From Pseudomonadota bacterium (GTDB taxonomy: Bacteria > Pseudomonadota > Gammaproteobacteria > Pseudomonadales > Halieaceae): a stretch of 32,563 bases of DNA. The stretch is from assembly GCA_015222725.1 (NCBI GenBank), contig JADFVW010000167.1, positions 1 through 32,563 of the forward strand. The letters are read 5' to 3'. Both the position numbers and the translations under genes were made by a program. Shown here one piece after another: positions 1-7,923 of the stretch (positions within the stretch are counted from its first letter, which is position 1; each line of letters opens with the position of its first letter). A model generated the notes under the pieces. That model saw only the letters and a program-made list of their open reading frames with translations, searched no databases and was not told where the DNA came from.

Positions 1-1597
1 AATCCTCAACCGTGAGGTCGTGCTGTGAGGCGGTTATTTCGGTACGGCGCTCGTCGCCGTAATTTTCTACAACTTCCAGCATTTCCTCCCGGATCACCTG
101 CTTCAGGCGAACCGCGTCGGAAAGAATCTCCATGTAATCGGCACTCTCGGCCAGCTTTTCCTGGTACTCCTTGATCAGCTTTTCGTGCTCCAGGCCGGTC
201 AGGCGGTGCAGGCGCAGCTCGAGGATTGCCTGGGCCTGGGCGGGAGACAGATAATACCTGCCGTCGCGCAGACCGTAGTGTTCATCCAAGTCATCGGGCC
301 TGCAGGCCTCGCTACCGGCGCGCTCTAGCATGCCGGTAACTTCACCGGGCAGCCAATCGCCCGCGATCAGTTTCTGTTTGGCCTCCGCTGAACTGGGCGA
401 CGCTTTAATCATAGCGATAATGGGGTCGATATTGGCCAGGGCAATGGCCAGGCCTTCCAACAAATGCCCGCGTTCACGTGCCTTGCGCAGTAAATACACC
501 GTACGGCGTGTGACAACTTCCCGGCGATGACGAATAAAGGCAGCGATGATCTCCTTGAGATTCAATATCTTCGGCTGGCCGTCAACCAGCGCAACCATAT
601 TGATACCGAATACCGACTGCAGCTGGGTCTGGGCGTACAGGTTGTTGAGAACGACATCGCCTATCTCGCCACGACGCAGCTCAATCACCACACGCATGCC
701 ATCGCGGTCAGATTCGTCGCGAAGCTCGGTAATGCCTTCTATTTTCTTCTCTTTCACCAACTCCGCTATTCGCTCGATCAGGCGCGCCTTGTTCAGCTGG
801 TAGGGGAGTTCGTGGATAAGAATAATATCCTTACCCCTCTTTTCGTCGTGGATGACTTCTGCTTTGGCCCGCACATAGATGCGACCGCGGCCCGTGCGAT
901 AGGCCTGGATGATGCCTGCACGGCCATTGATGATAGCGCCGGTGGGAAAGTCGGGGCCGGGAATATGCTCCATCAGGTCATCGATGCTCAGCTCCGGCTC
1001 ATCTAGCAGGGCCAGACAAGCGGAGATCACCTCGGTCATATTGTGAGGCGGAATATTGGTTGCCATACCGACGGCGATGCCGGAGGAACCATTGACCAGA
1101 AGCGTCGGGATGCGGGTGGGCAAAACCGCGGGGATTCTTTCTGTACCGTCATAGTTATCGACAAAATCGACAGTTTCCTTGTCGAGATCTGCCAACATAT
1201 CGTGAGAGATTTTGCGCATGCGAATTTCGGTGTAACGCATGGCCGCCGCCGAATCGCCGTCGACAGAACCAAAGTTTCCCTGGCCGTCAACCAGCATATA
1301 GCGCATGGAGAACGGTTGCGCCATGCGCACAATGGTGTCGTATACCGCGGAGTCACCGTGGGGGTGATACTTACCAATAACGTCGCCCACCACCCGGGCT
1401 GATTTTTTGTAGGCTTTATTCCAGTCGTTGTTCAGCTCATTCATCGCAAACAACACACGCCGGTGAACCGGCTTGAGGCCATCTCGAACATCGGGCAGAG
1501 CCCTGCCCACAATGACGCTCATGGCGTAATCGAGGTAGGACTGTTTCAGCTCGTCCTCGATGTTTACCGGAACAATTTCTTTTGCTATTTCACCCAT
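1..1597 (-). CDS. gyrA: DNA gyrase subunit A, N-terminal 532 residues (partial)
   Basis: This is the breakage-reunion subunit of DNA gyrase, which with GyrB introduces negative supercoils in an ATP-dependent way. I translated the minus strand from the ATG at 1597; the frame stays open to the window edge, so the C-terminal part (the family is about 850-900 aa) lies outside. The N-terminus [20 protein letters not shown] is typical. The quinolone-resistance region reads [12 protein letters not shown], giving Ser83 and Asp87 in E. coli numbering, both wild type. The catalytic Tyr is Tyr122 in [10 protein letters not shown] Shine-Dalgarno AAGGAAG lies about 9 nt upstream of the ATG. The 5' flank carries the structured repeat at 1629-1790 in the same sense, so it may be in the leader. 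Nothing is unusual in the visible protein. Confidence 0.97.
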   Translation of the reverse strand, partial: MGEIAKEIVPVNIEDELKQSYLDYAMSVIVGRALPDVRDGLKPVHRRVLFAMNELNNDWNKAYKKSARVVGDVIGKYHPHGDSAVYDTIVRMAQPFSMRYMLVDGQGNFGSVDGDSAAAMRYTEIRMRKISHDMLADLDKETVDFVDNYDGTERIPAVLPTRIPTLLVNGSSGIAVGMATNIPPHNMTEVISACLALLDEPELSIDDLMEHIPGPDFPTGAIINGRAGIIQAYRTGRGRIYVRAKAEVIHDEKRGKDIILIHELPYQLNKARLIERIAELVKEKKIEGITELRDESDRDGMRVVIELRRGEIGDVVLNNLYAQTQLQSVFGINMVALVDGQPKILNLKEIIAAFIRHRREVVTRRTVYLLRKARERGHLLEGLAIALANIDPIIAMIKASPSSAEAKQKLIAGDWLPGEVTGMLERAGSEACRPDDLDEHYGLRDGRYYLSPAQAQAILELRLHRLTGLEHEKLIKEYQEKLAESADYMEILSDAVRLKQVIREEMLEVVENYGDERRTEITASQHDLTVED

Positions 1598-1628
1598 GTA
1601 GTACGGCTTCCTTAACTTCTACTAAACC

Positions 1629-1790
1629 GGAATGACACTGACTTAAGCTTCGCTTCGGGCCGCGCTGGTGTTACCGACTGGACACGCCGTGAATCCATCC
1701 ATGGAGGCTCGGCAACAGCATCCCTGCTGTTGACGGTCCTGCCGGTAACACCAGCGCGCCCCTTCCCTACGCTTAAGCCAGTGCCATTCC
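1629..1790 (-). repeat. Structured palindromic repeat, copy 1 (gyrA leader side)
   Basis: There is a perfect 16-bp inverted repeat at 1661-1676 and 1743-1758. It extends outward as a weaker pairing (1629-1648 with 1771-1790) in which only two positions differ; read on the minus strand, those two are G:U pairs. The region between the arms contains a 7-bp hairpin (1713-1719 with 1726-1732, loop AGGGAT on the minus strand), then a motif containing CCATGGATGG and ATTCACG. The same core occurs at 11941-12048 with different arms. The minus strand is taken as sense because the wobble pairs and the core orientation agree. Function is unknown; it lies 31 nt upstream of gyrA. Confidence 0.85.
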
Positions 1791-1804
1791 TACTTTAACG
1801 AAAA

Positions 1805-1833
1805 ATTTTAGCTTTGAACTCGCCGCTTGTCCG
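1805..1833 (-). promoter_or_regulatory. Candidate sigma-70 promoter for gyrA
   Basis: On the minus strand a -10 box TAAAAT (1805-1810, five of six consensus bases) lies 17 bp from CGGACA (1828-1833, matching the GACA half of the -35 consensus). Transcription would begin near 1798, just before the palindromic repeat, which would place the whole repeat inside the gyrA leader RNA. This is a by-eye match only. Confidence 0.3.
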
Positions 1834-1999
1834 GCTGTTATGCACCTCAACAAGCACCTTTCAATTCGCCCAAACACAAACCGCGGATTATACGGAAAAT
1901 GCGGCTTTCCCGCCATGTTTTTACAGTATTACGGGGAATTGAGGTTATACTTCGGCGCGAATGTGACAAACACCCACCTGGCACAGGATACGGCGCGCC

Positions 2000-3325
2000 A
2001 TGAGCTCAATTCCAGAATTTGTGGACACCCTGATTCACCCGGGTTGGATCGTCCCTGTTGTGCCCGAGGGCGACGTCCTGACCGGGTTCAGTGTCGCCCT
2101 GGTGGGCAATAAAATAGTCGCCGTTCTCCCCACCGAAGAAACCACCTATATCAACGCAAAGAAAGTCCATACCCTGCCTGAACACGTTCTGCTACCCGGG
2201 CTGATTAACGCCCACGGCCATGCCGCCATGTCCCTGTTACGCGGTTACGCGGACGACCTGCCACTCATGCCCTGGCTGGAGCAACATATCTGGCCAGCCG
2301 AGGCCAAACATGTGAGTGAGGAGTTTGTGCGCGATGGCGTGGAGCTCGCCATTGTTGAAATGCTGCGCTCCGGCACCACAAGCTTCACCGATATGTATAT
2401 ATACCCGGATATTACCGCCGAAGTTTCTCAGGCAATGGGCATGCGTTGCCAGATTACTTTTCCCGTCTTTGATTTCCCCACTGCCTGGGCACGGGATGCG
2501 GACGAATACATCAGCAAGGGACTGGCCCTGAGAGATAGGCTGAAGCACAGTGAGCTAATTTCTGTGGCATTCGGGCCCCATGCACCTTACACAGTGTCCC
2601 AGAACAATCTGTCCAAGGTGGCCACCCTGGCTGCACAACTGGACATAGGCGTGCACATCCATCTGCATGAGACCACTGGAGAAGTGCTGCAGGCTGTCGA
2701 GCAACACGGCGAGCGGCCCATCGACACCCTGCACCGGCTGGGTTTGCTGGGGCCGAAAACGCAGTGCGTACATATGACCGACCTTGGGAATCAAGATATA
2801 GCTCTGCTGGCCGCTACCGGCGCCCACGTGATCCACTGTCCCACCTCCAACATGAAACTGGCCTCTGGCAGCTGTCCCGTGGCAAAACTGTTGGCGCAGG
2901 ACGTCAATGTCGCCCTGGGCACGGACGGTGCCGCCGCCAACAACAATCTAAACATGTTCGGAGAGATTCGCGCAGCCGCCCTGCTAGGCAAATTGCACAC
3001 CCAGGATGCCAGCGCGATTTCTGCCCAGCAGGCACTATCAATGTCGACCATAAACGGTGCGCGAGCCCAGGGCATCGACGATTGCCTGGGCAGCCTGGAG
3101 GTCGGCAAGCTGGCCGACCTGATCGCTGTAGACATGAGCGGCCCGGAGACCGCGCCCCTGTATAACCCAATTTCACAACTGGTCTACGCGAGCAACGGCA
3201 GCCAGGTCACTCACAGTTGGATAAACGGGAAATTGCTCCTTGAAAACCGGGCGCTCAACAATATCGACATGCCCCAGCTCATGCAAAAAATACAAAAATG
3301 GCAACACCGCATTGGAAGCCAATAA
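2000..3325 (+). CDS. mtaD: TRZ/ATZ family amidohydrolase, 5'-methylthioadenosine/S-adenosylhomocysteine deaminase type
   Basis: This is a metal-dependent deaminase of the amidohydrolase superfamily (441 aa). Characterised relatives deaminate the adenine ring of methylthioadenosine and related nucleosides for salvage; the Pseudomonas homologue sits beside gyrA, as here. Visible metal and substrate residues are the NAHGH pair (His72, His74), the HIHLHET cluster (His219-His223), HCPTSN (His279) and GTDGAA (Asp309). The flanking N- and C-terminal segments form the usual small beta-sandwich. ATG at 2000 is chosen because the characteristic N-terminus starts there. mupP follows 4 nt later, so the two are probably co-transcribed. 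The exact substrate cannot be read from sequence; 8-oxoguanine or other purine deamination remains possible. Confidence 0.87.
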   Translation: MSSIPEFVDTLIHPGWIVPVVPEGDVLTGFSVALVGNKIVAVLPTEETTYINAKKVHTLPEHVLLPGLINAHGHAAMSLLRGYADDLPLMPWLEQHIWPAEAKHVSEEFVRDGVELAIVEMLRSGTTSFTDMYIYPDITAEVSQAMGMRCQITFPVFDFPTAWARDADEYISKGLALRDRLKHSELISVAFGPHAPYTVSQNNLSKVATLAAQLDIGVHIHLHETTGEVLQAVEQHGERPIDTLHRLGLLGPKTQCVHMTDLGNQDIALLAATGAHVIHCPTSNMKLASGSCPVAKLLAQDVNVALGTDGAAANNNLNMFGEIRAAALLGKLHTQDASAISAQQALSMSTINGARAQGIDDCLGSLEVGKLADLIAVDMSGPETAPLYNPISQLVYASNGSQVTHSWINGKLLLENRALNNIDMPQLMQKIQKWQHRIGSQ

Positions 3326-3329
3326 AACA

Positions 3330-4010
3330 ATGACCAAACTTCCCTCCGAGCTGAAAGCGGTTGTGTTTGACCTGGATGGCACCCTGGTCGATACGGCAGA
3401 TGAATTCATCATTGTGGTGCAGGCCCTGCGCGCCGAGCACGGACTGACCGCTATGGATGAAAACCTTATTCGCTCCACGGTATCCAGCGGGGCCCGGGCC
3501 CTGGTTCATCTCGCCCTGAGCATGCGCGAGACAGACCCCATGTTTGAGAGCAAACGCCTGCGCCTGCTGGAACTCTATAGTGAGGTGCTGGGCAGTGTAG
3601 CCAGACCCTACCCGGGCATAGAGTCCCTGATTACCAGACTGGAACAACGCGGCATCGCCTGGGGTATATCCACCAATAAGCCCAGGGCGTACACGGCGCC
3701 CCTGATGCAAAGCCTGAACCTCTCTCCGGCGCCCTCCTGCGTGGTGTGCCCGGACGATGTAAAAGAAACCAAACCTCACCCCGAGCCCCTCTACCTCAGT
3801 TGCCGCCAGATAGGCTGCACGCCCCACCAGGCTATTTATATTGGCGACCACAGGCGCGATATTGAAGCGGGCAGAAGGGCAGGCATGTACACCATTGCCG
3901 CCGCCTATGGCTATATAGAAGCCGGCGACGACCCCTCGGACTGGGGGGCCAATGCCCGGGTAGACTGCAGCACAGAACTCTCGACCATGATTTTAGGGGA
4001 CACCGGTTAG
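3330..4010 (+). CDS. mupP: N-acetylmuramic acid 6-phosphate phosphatase (HAD family)
   Basis: This is a HAD-superfamily hydrolase of 226 aa. Its position between mtaD and yciK matches MupP, which removes phosphate from MurNAc-6-P in the AnmK-MupP-AmgK-MurU peptidoglycan recycling route; this route bypasses de novo UDP-MurNAc synthesis. Motif I is VFDLDGTLVDT (nucleophile Asp14, acid/base Asp16), motif II is STNKP, the motif III Lys is in KPHPEP, and motif IV is IGDHRRDIEAG. The open frame extends upstream to 3240 inside mtaD, but the HAD N-terminus places the start at ATG 3330, 4 nt after the mtaD stop. In Pseudomonas ubiG lies between mtaD and mupP; here it is absent. Phosphoglycolate phosphatase is the alternative reading of the fold. 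Confidence 0.85.
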   Translation: MTKLPSELKAVVFDLDGTLVDTADEFIIVVQALRAEHGLTAMDENLIRSTVSSGARALVHLALSMRETDPMFESKRLRLLELYSEVLGSVARPYPGIESLITRLEQRGIAWGISTNKPRAYTAPLMQSLNLSPAPSCVVCPDDVKETKPHPEPLYLSCRQIGCTPHQAIYIGDHRRDIEAGRRAGMYTIAAAYGYIEAGDDPSDWGANARVDCSTELSTMILGDTG

Positions 4011-4014
4011 GCCT

Positions 4015-4773
4015 ATGCAAAATATTCCTTCTGATTATGTGGCACCAACGGACCTGCTTGCGGGCAAAATTATTCTGGTTACCGGCGCGGGAGACGGCAT
4101 AGGCCGCGCCGCGGCCCTGGCCTACGCGAAGCACGGAGCAACCCTGGTCCTGCTGGGACGGACGGTGGAAAAACTGGAAGCCGTCTACGATGAAATAGAG
4201 GCAGCGGGCTACCCGCAAGCCGCCATCTTCCCGCTGGACCTGAAAACAATTACCGAGCAGGAGTGCGAGAGCCTGCGTGATGCTCTGGAAAGAGAATTTG
4301 GTGCACTCGACGGCCTACTGCACAACGCCGGCATACTGGGAGAAAGGCGGCCCATTGAGAGTGCCACCTATCCCAGCTGGACCGAAGTCATGCAGGTTAA
4401 TGTCAACGCACAGTTTCTGCTCACCCAGAGCTTGCTACCCCTGTTACAGGCGGCGCCCACGGCGTCTATCATTTTCACATCTTCGGGTGTGGGCAGAACA
4501 GGCCGCGCATTCTGGGGGGCCTACGCCGTATCAAAATTCGCCACGGAGGGGTTAATGCAGGTACTGGCAGACGAGCTGGAGAATATTTCCAAAGTGCGTG
4601 TGAACAGCCTGAACCCGGGAGCAACCAATACCGCCATGCGCCGCACCGCCTATCCGGGAGAAAAGCCCAGCACCAACCCCTCCCCCAAAGACATCATGCC
4701 TGCCTATTTATATCTAATGGGCAAGGACAGCATTGGTATAACAGGCAAAGCCTATAATGCCCAACCGCTCTAA
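4015..4773 (+). CDS. yciK: YciK family short-chain oxidoreductase
   Basis: This is a 252-aa short-chain dehydrogenase/reductase whose physiological substrate is unknown in the family. The Rossmann motif TGAGDGIG spans residues 23-30, the HNAG motif follows near 103-106, and the catalytic set is Ser157, Tyr170 and Lys174 (GAYAVSKFA). Length and sequence match YciK throughout. It starts 4 nt after the mupP stop, so mtaD-mupP-yciK look like one operon. Its stop codon overlaps the stop of the convergent rluB by a few bases, leaving no room for a terminator between them. Confidence 0.93.
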   Translation: MQNIPSDYVAPTDLLAGKIILVTGAGDGIGRAAALAYAKHGATLVLLGRTVEKLEAVYDEIEAAGYPQAAIFPLDLKTITEQECESLRDALEREFGALDGLLHNAGILGERRPIESATYPSWTEVMQVNVNAQFLLTQSLLPLLQAAPTASIIFTSSGVGRTGRAFWGAYAVSKFATEGLMQVLADELENISKVRVNSLNPGATNTAMRRTAYPGEKPSTNPSPKDIMPAYLYLMGKDSIGITGKAYNAQPL

Positions 4774-5645
4774 CGCTTGCTCTTCTTTCCTGTCGCCCTG
4801 CCGCGACGCTTGCCAAACTGCCGCTCCATCACCTGGCGCTCCTGCAAGGTATTGCGTTTAACATCCTTCACCTGTAGCCCCGCCATACGATAGAGGCCTT
4901 TAATCTCCTTTCGGTCCAGCTCAATCCATTGGCCCTGCTTGACCTTGGATGGAATGAATACATCGCCGTAGCGCACGCGCTTGAGCCGAGACACGGTCAA
5001 GCCCTGAGACTCCCACAGGCGGCGCACCTCACGGTTTCGACCCTCCATCAGCACCACGTAAAACCAGCGATTGATACCATCACCGCTGCCCAGCTGAATA
5101 TCGGAAAATTTGGCAACGCCATCCTCCAGCATGACGCCTTCCGTCATCCGCTGCAGCATACCGTCGTCCACTTCGCCCATCACCCTGACCATATACTCTC
5201 GTTCGATATTGGAAGAGGGGTGCATAAGCGAATTTGCCAGCTCACCGTCGGTACTGAAGAGCAACAAGCCCGAGGTGTTGTAATCCAGTCGACCTATGGA
5301 TATCCAGCGACCACTTTTCAATTTGGGCAATCGCTCGAATACTGTGCTCCGGCCCTGGGGGTCTTTGCGGGTACAAACCTCCCCGGTGGGTTTGTGGTAA
5401 AGAATGCAGCGGGTATCTTCGCCAGAGGGGGTTGCCAGTGGCTTTCCATCCACAGTGATTTTGGCCCGCCCGTCCACCCGGTCACCCAGGCTGGCGACCT
5501 TGTTATCAACCACAATACGTTTGGCCTGTATCCAGCGCTCCATTTCCCGGCGAGAGCCGAGGCCCGCCCTGGCCAAAACTTTCTGTAGTTTCTCACCGGG
5601 CAGGGCACGCGGTTCGGTGTGGGTATTTTCGGGTTTATCAGTCAT
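4770..5645 (-). CDS. rluB: 23S rRNA pseudouridine(2605) synthase
   Basis: RluB isomerises U2605 of 23S rRNA (E. coli numbering) to pseudouridine during 50S assembly. The protein has 291 aa, the same length as the E. coli enzyme. An N-terminal S4 RNA-binding domain (about 18-65) precedes the RsuA/RluB catalytic domain. The catalytic Asp is Asp121 in GRLDYNTSGLLLF, and EGRNREVRRL is the family signature. The basic tail (about 270-291, rich in Arg/Lys) is usual. It is the last gene of the rnm-yciO-scpA-scpB-rluB set, 11 nt after scpB. Confidence 0.96.
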   Translation of the reverse strand: MTDKPENTHTEPRALPGEKLQKVLARAGLGSRREMERWIQAKRIVVDNKVASLGDRVDGRAKITVDGKPLATPSGEDTRCILYHKPTGEVCTRKDPQGRSTVFERLPKLKSGRWISIGRLDYNTSGLLLFSTDGELANSLMHPSSNIEREYMVRVMGEVDDGMLQRMTEGVMLEDGVAKFSDIQLGSGDGINRWFYVVLMEGRNREVRRLWESQGLTVSRLKRVRYGDVFIPSKVKQGQWIELDRKEIKGLYRMAGLQVKDVKRNTLQERQVMERQFGKRRGRATGKKSKR

Positions 5646-5656
5646 AGGCGTTGAGG

Positions 5657-6340
5657 CTAAATACCCGTCTCTGTATTTTGCTGCGGCTGCTCGGTCTTCT
5701 CCTCATCGGCGGCCACGTGCTCTGTGCCACCGACCACGGTGAGGGCATCCGATTCGGGTTCGGGTTCGGGTTCGGGTTTCAGATCCGTAAAGCCCAGCTC
5801 TGCCGTCAAGGTTTCAAAGTCGCGAACCTCGGCGAGGGCGGGCAATTGATCCAGCGTCTTGAGGTTAAAGTAATCCAGAAACATTTTTGTTGTGGCATAC
5901 ATAGCCGGCCTGCCCGGCACATCGCGGTGCCCCACCACTCGCACCCACTCGCGCTCGTGAAGGGTCTTGATGATATTGGAGCTCACCGCCACGCCGCGAA
6001 TCTCTTCAATTTCACCGCGGGTGATAGGCTGCCTGTAGGCGATCAGGGCGAGGGTCTCCAACATGGCACGGGAATATTTCTGGGGCCTCTCCTGCCACAG
6101 CCGCGCTACCCAGGGGCTGAGCGTCTGGCGCACCTGAAAGCGAAAACCACCGGCAACTTCCAACAGCTCGAAACCACGGTCATCGCAGCGCAGTGCGACT
6201 TCCTTGAGTGCCTCGCGAATCTCAGTACTTTCAGGCTTCTCCTGCTCGTCGAACAATTCGCCGATTTGCGTCACCGTCAGGGGGTTGCCCGCCGCCATGA
6301 GAGCACCCTCAACAATTTGCACCAATCCGGTTTCCGCCAT
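5657..6340 (-). CDS. scpB: Segregation and condensation protein B
   Basis: ScpB is the dimeric winged-helix (kite) subunit that binds ScpA and SMC for chromosome compaction and segregation. The 227-aa protein has two winged-helix domains; ETLALIAYRQPITRGEIEEIRGV is represented in part by LETLALIAYRQPITR, and SSNIIKTLHEREWV follows. The C-terminus carries a Glu-Pro repeat (EPEPEPES) encoded by a 6-bp tandem tract at 5753-5776. ATG 6340 lies one base after the scpA stop (TAGCATG), implying translational coupling. Confidence 0.95.
   Translation of the reverse strand: MAETGLVQIVEGALMAAGNPLTVTQIGELFDEQEKPESTEIREALKEVALRCDDRGFELLEVAGGFRFQVRQTLSPWVARLWQERPQKYSRAMLETLALIAYRQPITRGEIEEIRGVAVSSNIIKTLHEREWVRVVGHRDVPGRPAMYATTKMFLDYFNLKTLDQLPALAEVRDFETLTAELGFTDLKPEPEPEPESDALTVVGGTEHVAADEEKTEQPQQNTETGI
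5753..5776. repeat. Four-copy 6-bp tandem tract (TTCGGG) inside scpB
   Basis: Four exact copies of TTCGGG occur within scpB; on the minus strand they encode the alternating Glu-Pro run in the C-terminal tail. Because the unit is 6 bp, slippage would change tail length without a frameshift. Confidence 0.85.
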
Positions 6341-6341
6341 G

Positions 6342-7226
6342 CTATTCCGACCTGCCCTTGATATGAATGGGACCGAAATTTTCGGTCTGTACGATTTCCA
6401 CCAGCGACTCCTTCAGTAGCTCCATAATCGCGAGAAAGGTCACCACCACACCGAGCCGCCCTTCGGAGGCGGAAAACAGCGACACAAAAGGCACAAACTG
6501 TTCACCGGCCAGTAACTCCAGCACCTGTGACATACGCTCCCGGGTGGACAGAGCCTCCCGTTGTACATGGTGGCTCTCGAACATATCCGCCCGGCGCAAC
6601 ACTTCGCTCAGGGACATTAACAACTGGCGCATATCCACTTCCGGTTCCGGCCTGGCCCTGTTCAGATCGGGTGGGTTGCCGTTACCAACCCAGGTGTCGC
6701 GCCCAATTCTGGGCATTTCGTCCAGTTCGGCTGCGGCCTGCTTAAAGCGCTCGTACTCCTGCAAGCGACGGATAAGCTGAGCCCTGGGGTCTTCCTCATC
6801 TTCCTCTACCTCGGACGAACGCGGCAGCAGCATGCGCGACTTGATCTCTGCCAACACCGCGGCCATCAGCAAATATTCGCCGGCCAGTTCGAACTGCATG
6901 GCATCCATCAGATCGACGTAATGCATATATTGTTCGGTGACCTGGGATACATCGACGTCCAGAATATCGAGGTTCTGTCGGCGAATGAGGTACAGCAGCA
7001 GATCCAGCGGGCCCTCGAAGGCCTCCAGGAAAACCTCCAGTGCCTGGGGCGGAATATACAAATCCTTGGGAAGCTCGGTAACCGCCTTCCCCATCACTAC
7101 CGCGAAGGGCATTTCACCTTGCTGTGGCGAGCTGACCTGAGCCGACAGAGGCGCTTCCTGGGGTGCAACGCCCTCTGCGCCCGCCTGCTGAGTCTCTGGA
7201 TTTAGTTCTGGCTCGGATTCGTTCAC
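6342..7226 (-). CDS. scpA: Segregation and condensation protein A (kleisin)
   Basis: ScpA is the kleisin that bridges the SMC heads and binds ScpB. The protein has 294 aa with a long, low-complexity Glu/Gln/Pro-rich N-terminus (about 1-60). The core begins at FEGPLDLLLYLIRRQNLDI (about 69-87), and the conserved GEYLLMAAVLAEIKSRMLLP segment follows at about 117-136. The C-terminal winged helix includes FLAIMELLKE. ATG 7226 is the most upstream start; an internal start would remove only the variable tail. The gene lies 44 nt after yciO and is directly coupled to scpB. Confidence 0.94.
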   Translation of the reverse strand: MNESEPELNPETQQAGAEGVAPQEAPLSAQVSSPQQGEMPFAVVMGKAVTELPKDLYIPPQALEVFLEAFEGPLDLLLYLIRRQNLDILDVDVSQVTEQYMHYVDLMDAMQFELAGEYLLMAAVLAEIKSRMLLPRSSEVEEDEEDPRAQLIRRLQEYERFKQAAAELDEMPRIGRDTWVGNGNPPDLNRARPEPEVDMRQLLMSLSEVLRRADMFESHHVQREALSTRERMSQVLELLAGEQFVPFVSLFSASEGRLGVVVTFLAIMELLKESLVEIVQTENFGPIHIKGRSE

Positions 7227-7270
7227 TGAGATGGCCGATGGCGTTTAAGTATGACCCCCAGTATACCTGA

Positions 7271-7894
7271 CTAATTTTCAAATGGCGCGGTATCGCCCTT
7301 GCCGGCACGTAAAACCATGGGGACCTCGTCGGCGAGATCCACCACGGTGGTCGCCTCCATACCGCAATACCCACCGTCGATGACCAGATCGACGTCGTGT
7401 TCCAGAACCTGGCGAATATCGTAGGGGTCTATCAGGGGATATTCCTCCCCCGGCATAATCAAGGTGACACTCATCAGGGGCTCACCCAGGTCCGCAAGCA
7501 GTGCCAGAGCGATAGGGTTTTCCGGTACGCGCAGCCCCACCGTTTTGCGCTTGGGGTGCATCAAGCGCTTGGGCACCTCGGAAGTTGCCCGCAAAATGAA
7601 GGTATAAGGGCCCGGCGTGCTGTGCTTGAGCAGACGATAGGCCGCGTTATCAACTTTTGCATAGCTGGCAATTTCGGATAAGTCCCGGCAAACCAGGGTA
7701 AAATTATGGCGTGCATCCAGCTTCCGAATTCGCCGGATTCTATCCAGGGCACTTTTGTCGCCAATATGACAGCCCAGCGCATAAGCGGAGTCGGTGGGGT
7801 AGACCACCACACCGCCCGCTCGAATAATGTCCACCGCCTCTCGAACCAACCTGGCCTGAGGGTTCTCCGGATGAATTTGAAAAAACTGACTCAC
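7271..7894 (-). CDS. yciO: YciO/YrdC/Sua5 family protein
   Basis: The protein has a YrdC-like fold. YciO resembles the threonylcarbamoyl-AMP synthase TsaC/Sua5 but is a separate subfamily with an uncertain role in tRNA t6A metabolism. The N-terminus SQFFQIHPENPQ and the motifs VVYPTDSAYALGC, STPGPYTFILRAT and KRKTVGLRVP follow E. coli YciO along its length. The open frame extends upstream to 7939, but homology places the start at GTG 7894 (207 aa). That leaves a 29-nt gap after rnm instead of an overlap. It is probably co-transcribed with rnm and scpAB. Confidence 0.9.
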   Translation of the reverse strand: MSQFFQIHPENPQARLVREAVDIIRAGGVVVYPTDSAYALGCHIGDKSALDRIRRIRKLDARHNFTLVCRDLSEIASYAKVDNAAYRLLKHSTPGPYTFILRATSEVPKRLMHPKRKTVGLRVPENPIALALLADLGEPLMSVTLIMPGEEYPLIDPYDIRQVLEHDVDLVIDGGYCGMEATTVVDLADEVPMVLRAGKGDTAPFEN

Positions 7895-7923
7895 GATAGT
7901 TCGCTCTCTTACTGCCGGGCAAT

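Larger units (their letters stand above)
1598..1999. other. 402-bp intergenic region gyrA/mtaD (divergent)
   Basis: This is the only stretch over 300 bp without a gene. It separates the divergent gyrA (-) and mtaD (+). It contains the long palindromic repeat copy 1 (1629-1790), a candidate gyrA promoter (1805-1833, minus strand) and, nearer mtaD, a TATACT hexamer at 1946-1951 that could be a -10 box but has no well-spaced -35. A 90-codon open frame starting at 1840 runs into mtaD in another frame and has no protein-like features. I see no RNA gene of a known class. Confidence 0.8.

Noticed and set aside
1840-2112. 90-codon open frame in the gyrA/mtaD gap
   Set aside because: It overlaps the start of mtaD in another frame, has no ribosome site, and its translation has no protein-like pattern.
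5753-5776. TTCGGG tract as a phase-variable switch
   Set aside because: Only four copies of a 6-bp unit in frame; changes would only alter the Glu-Pro tail length of ScpB.
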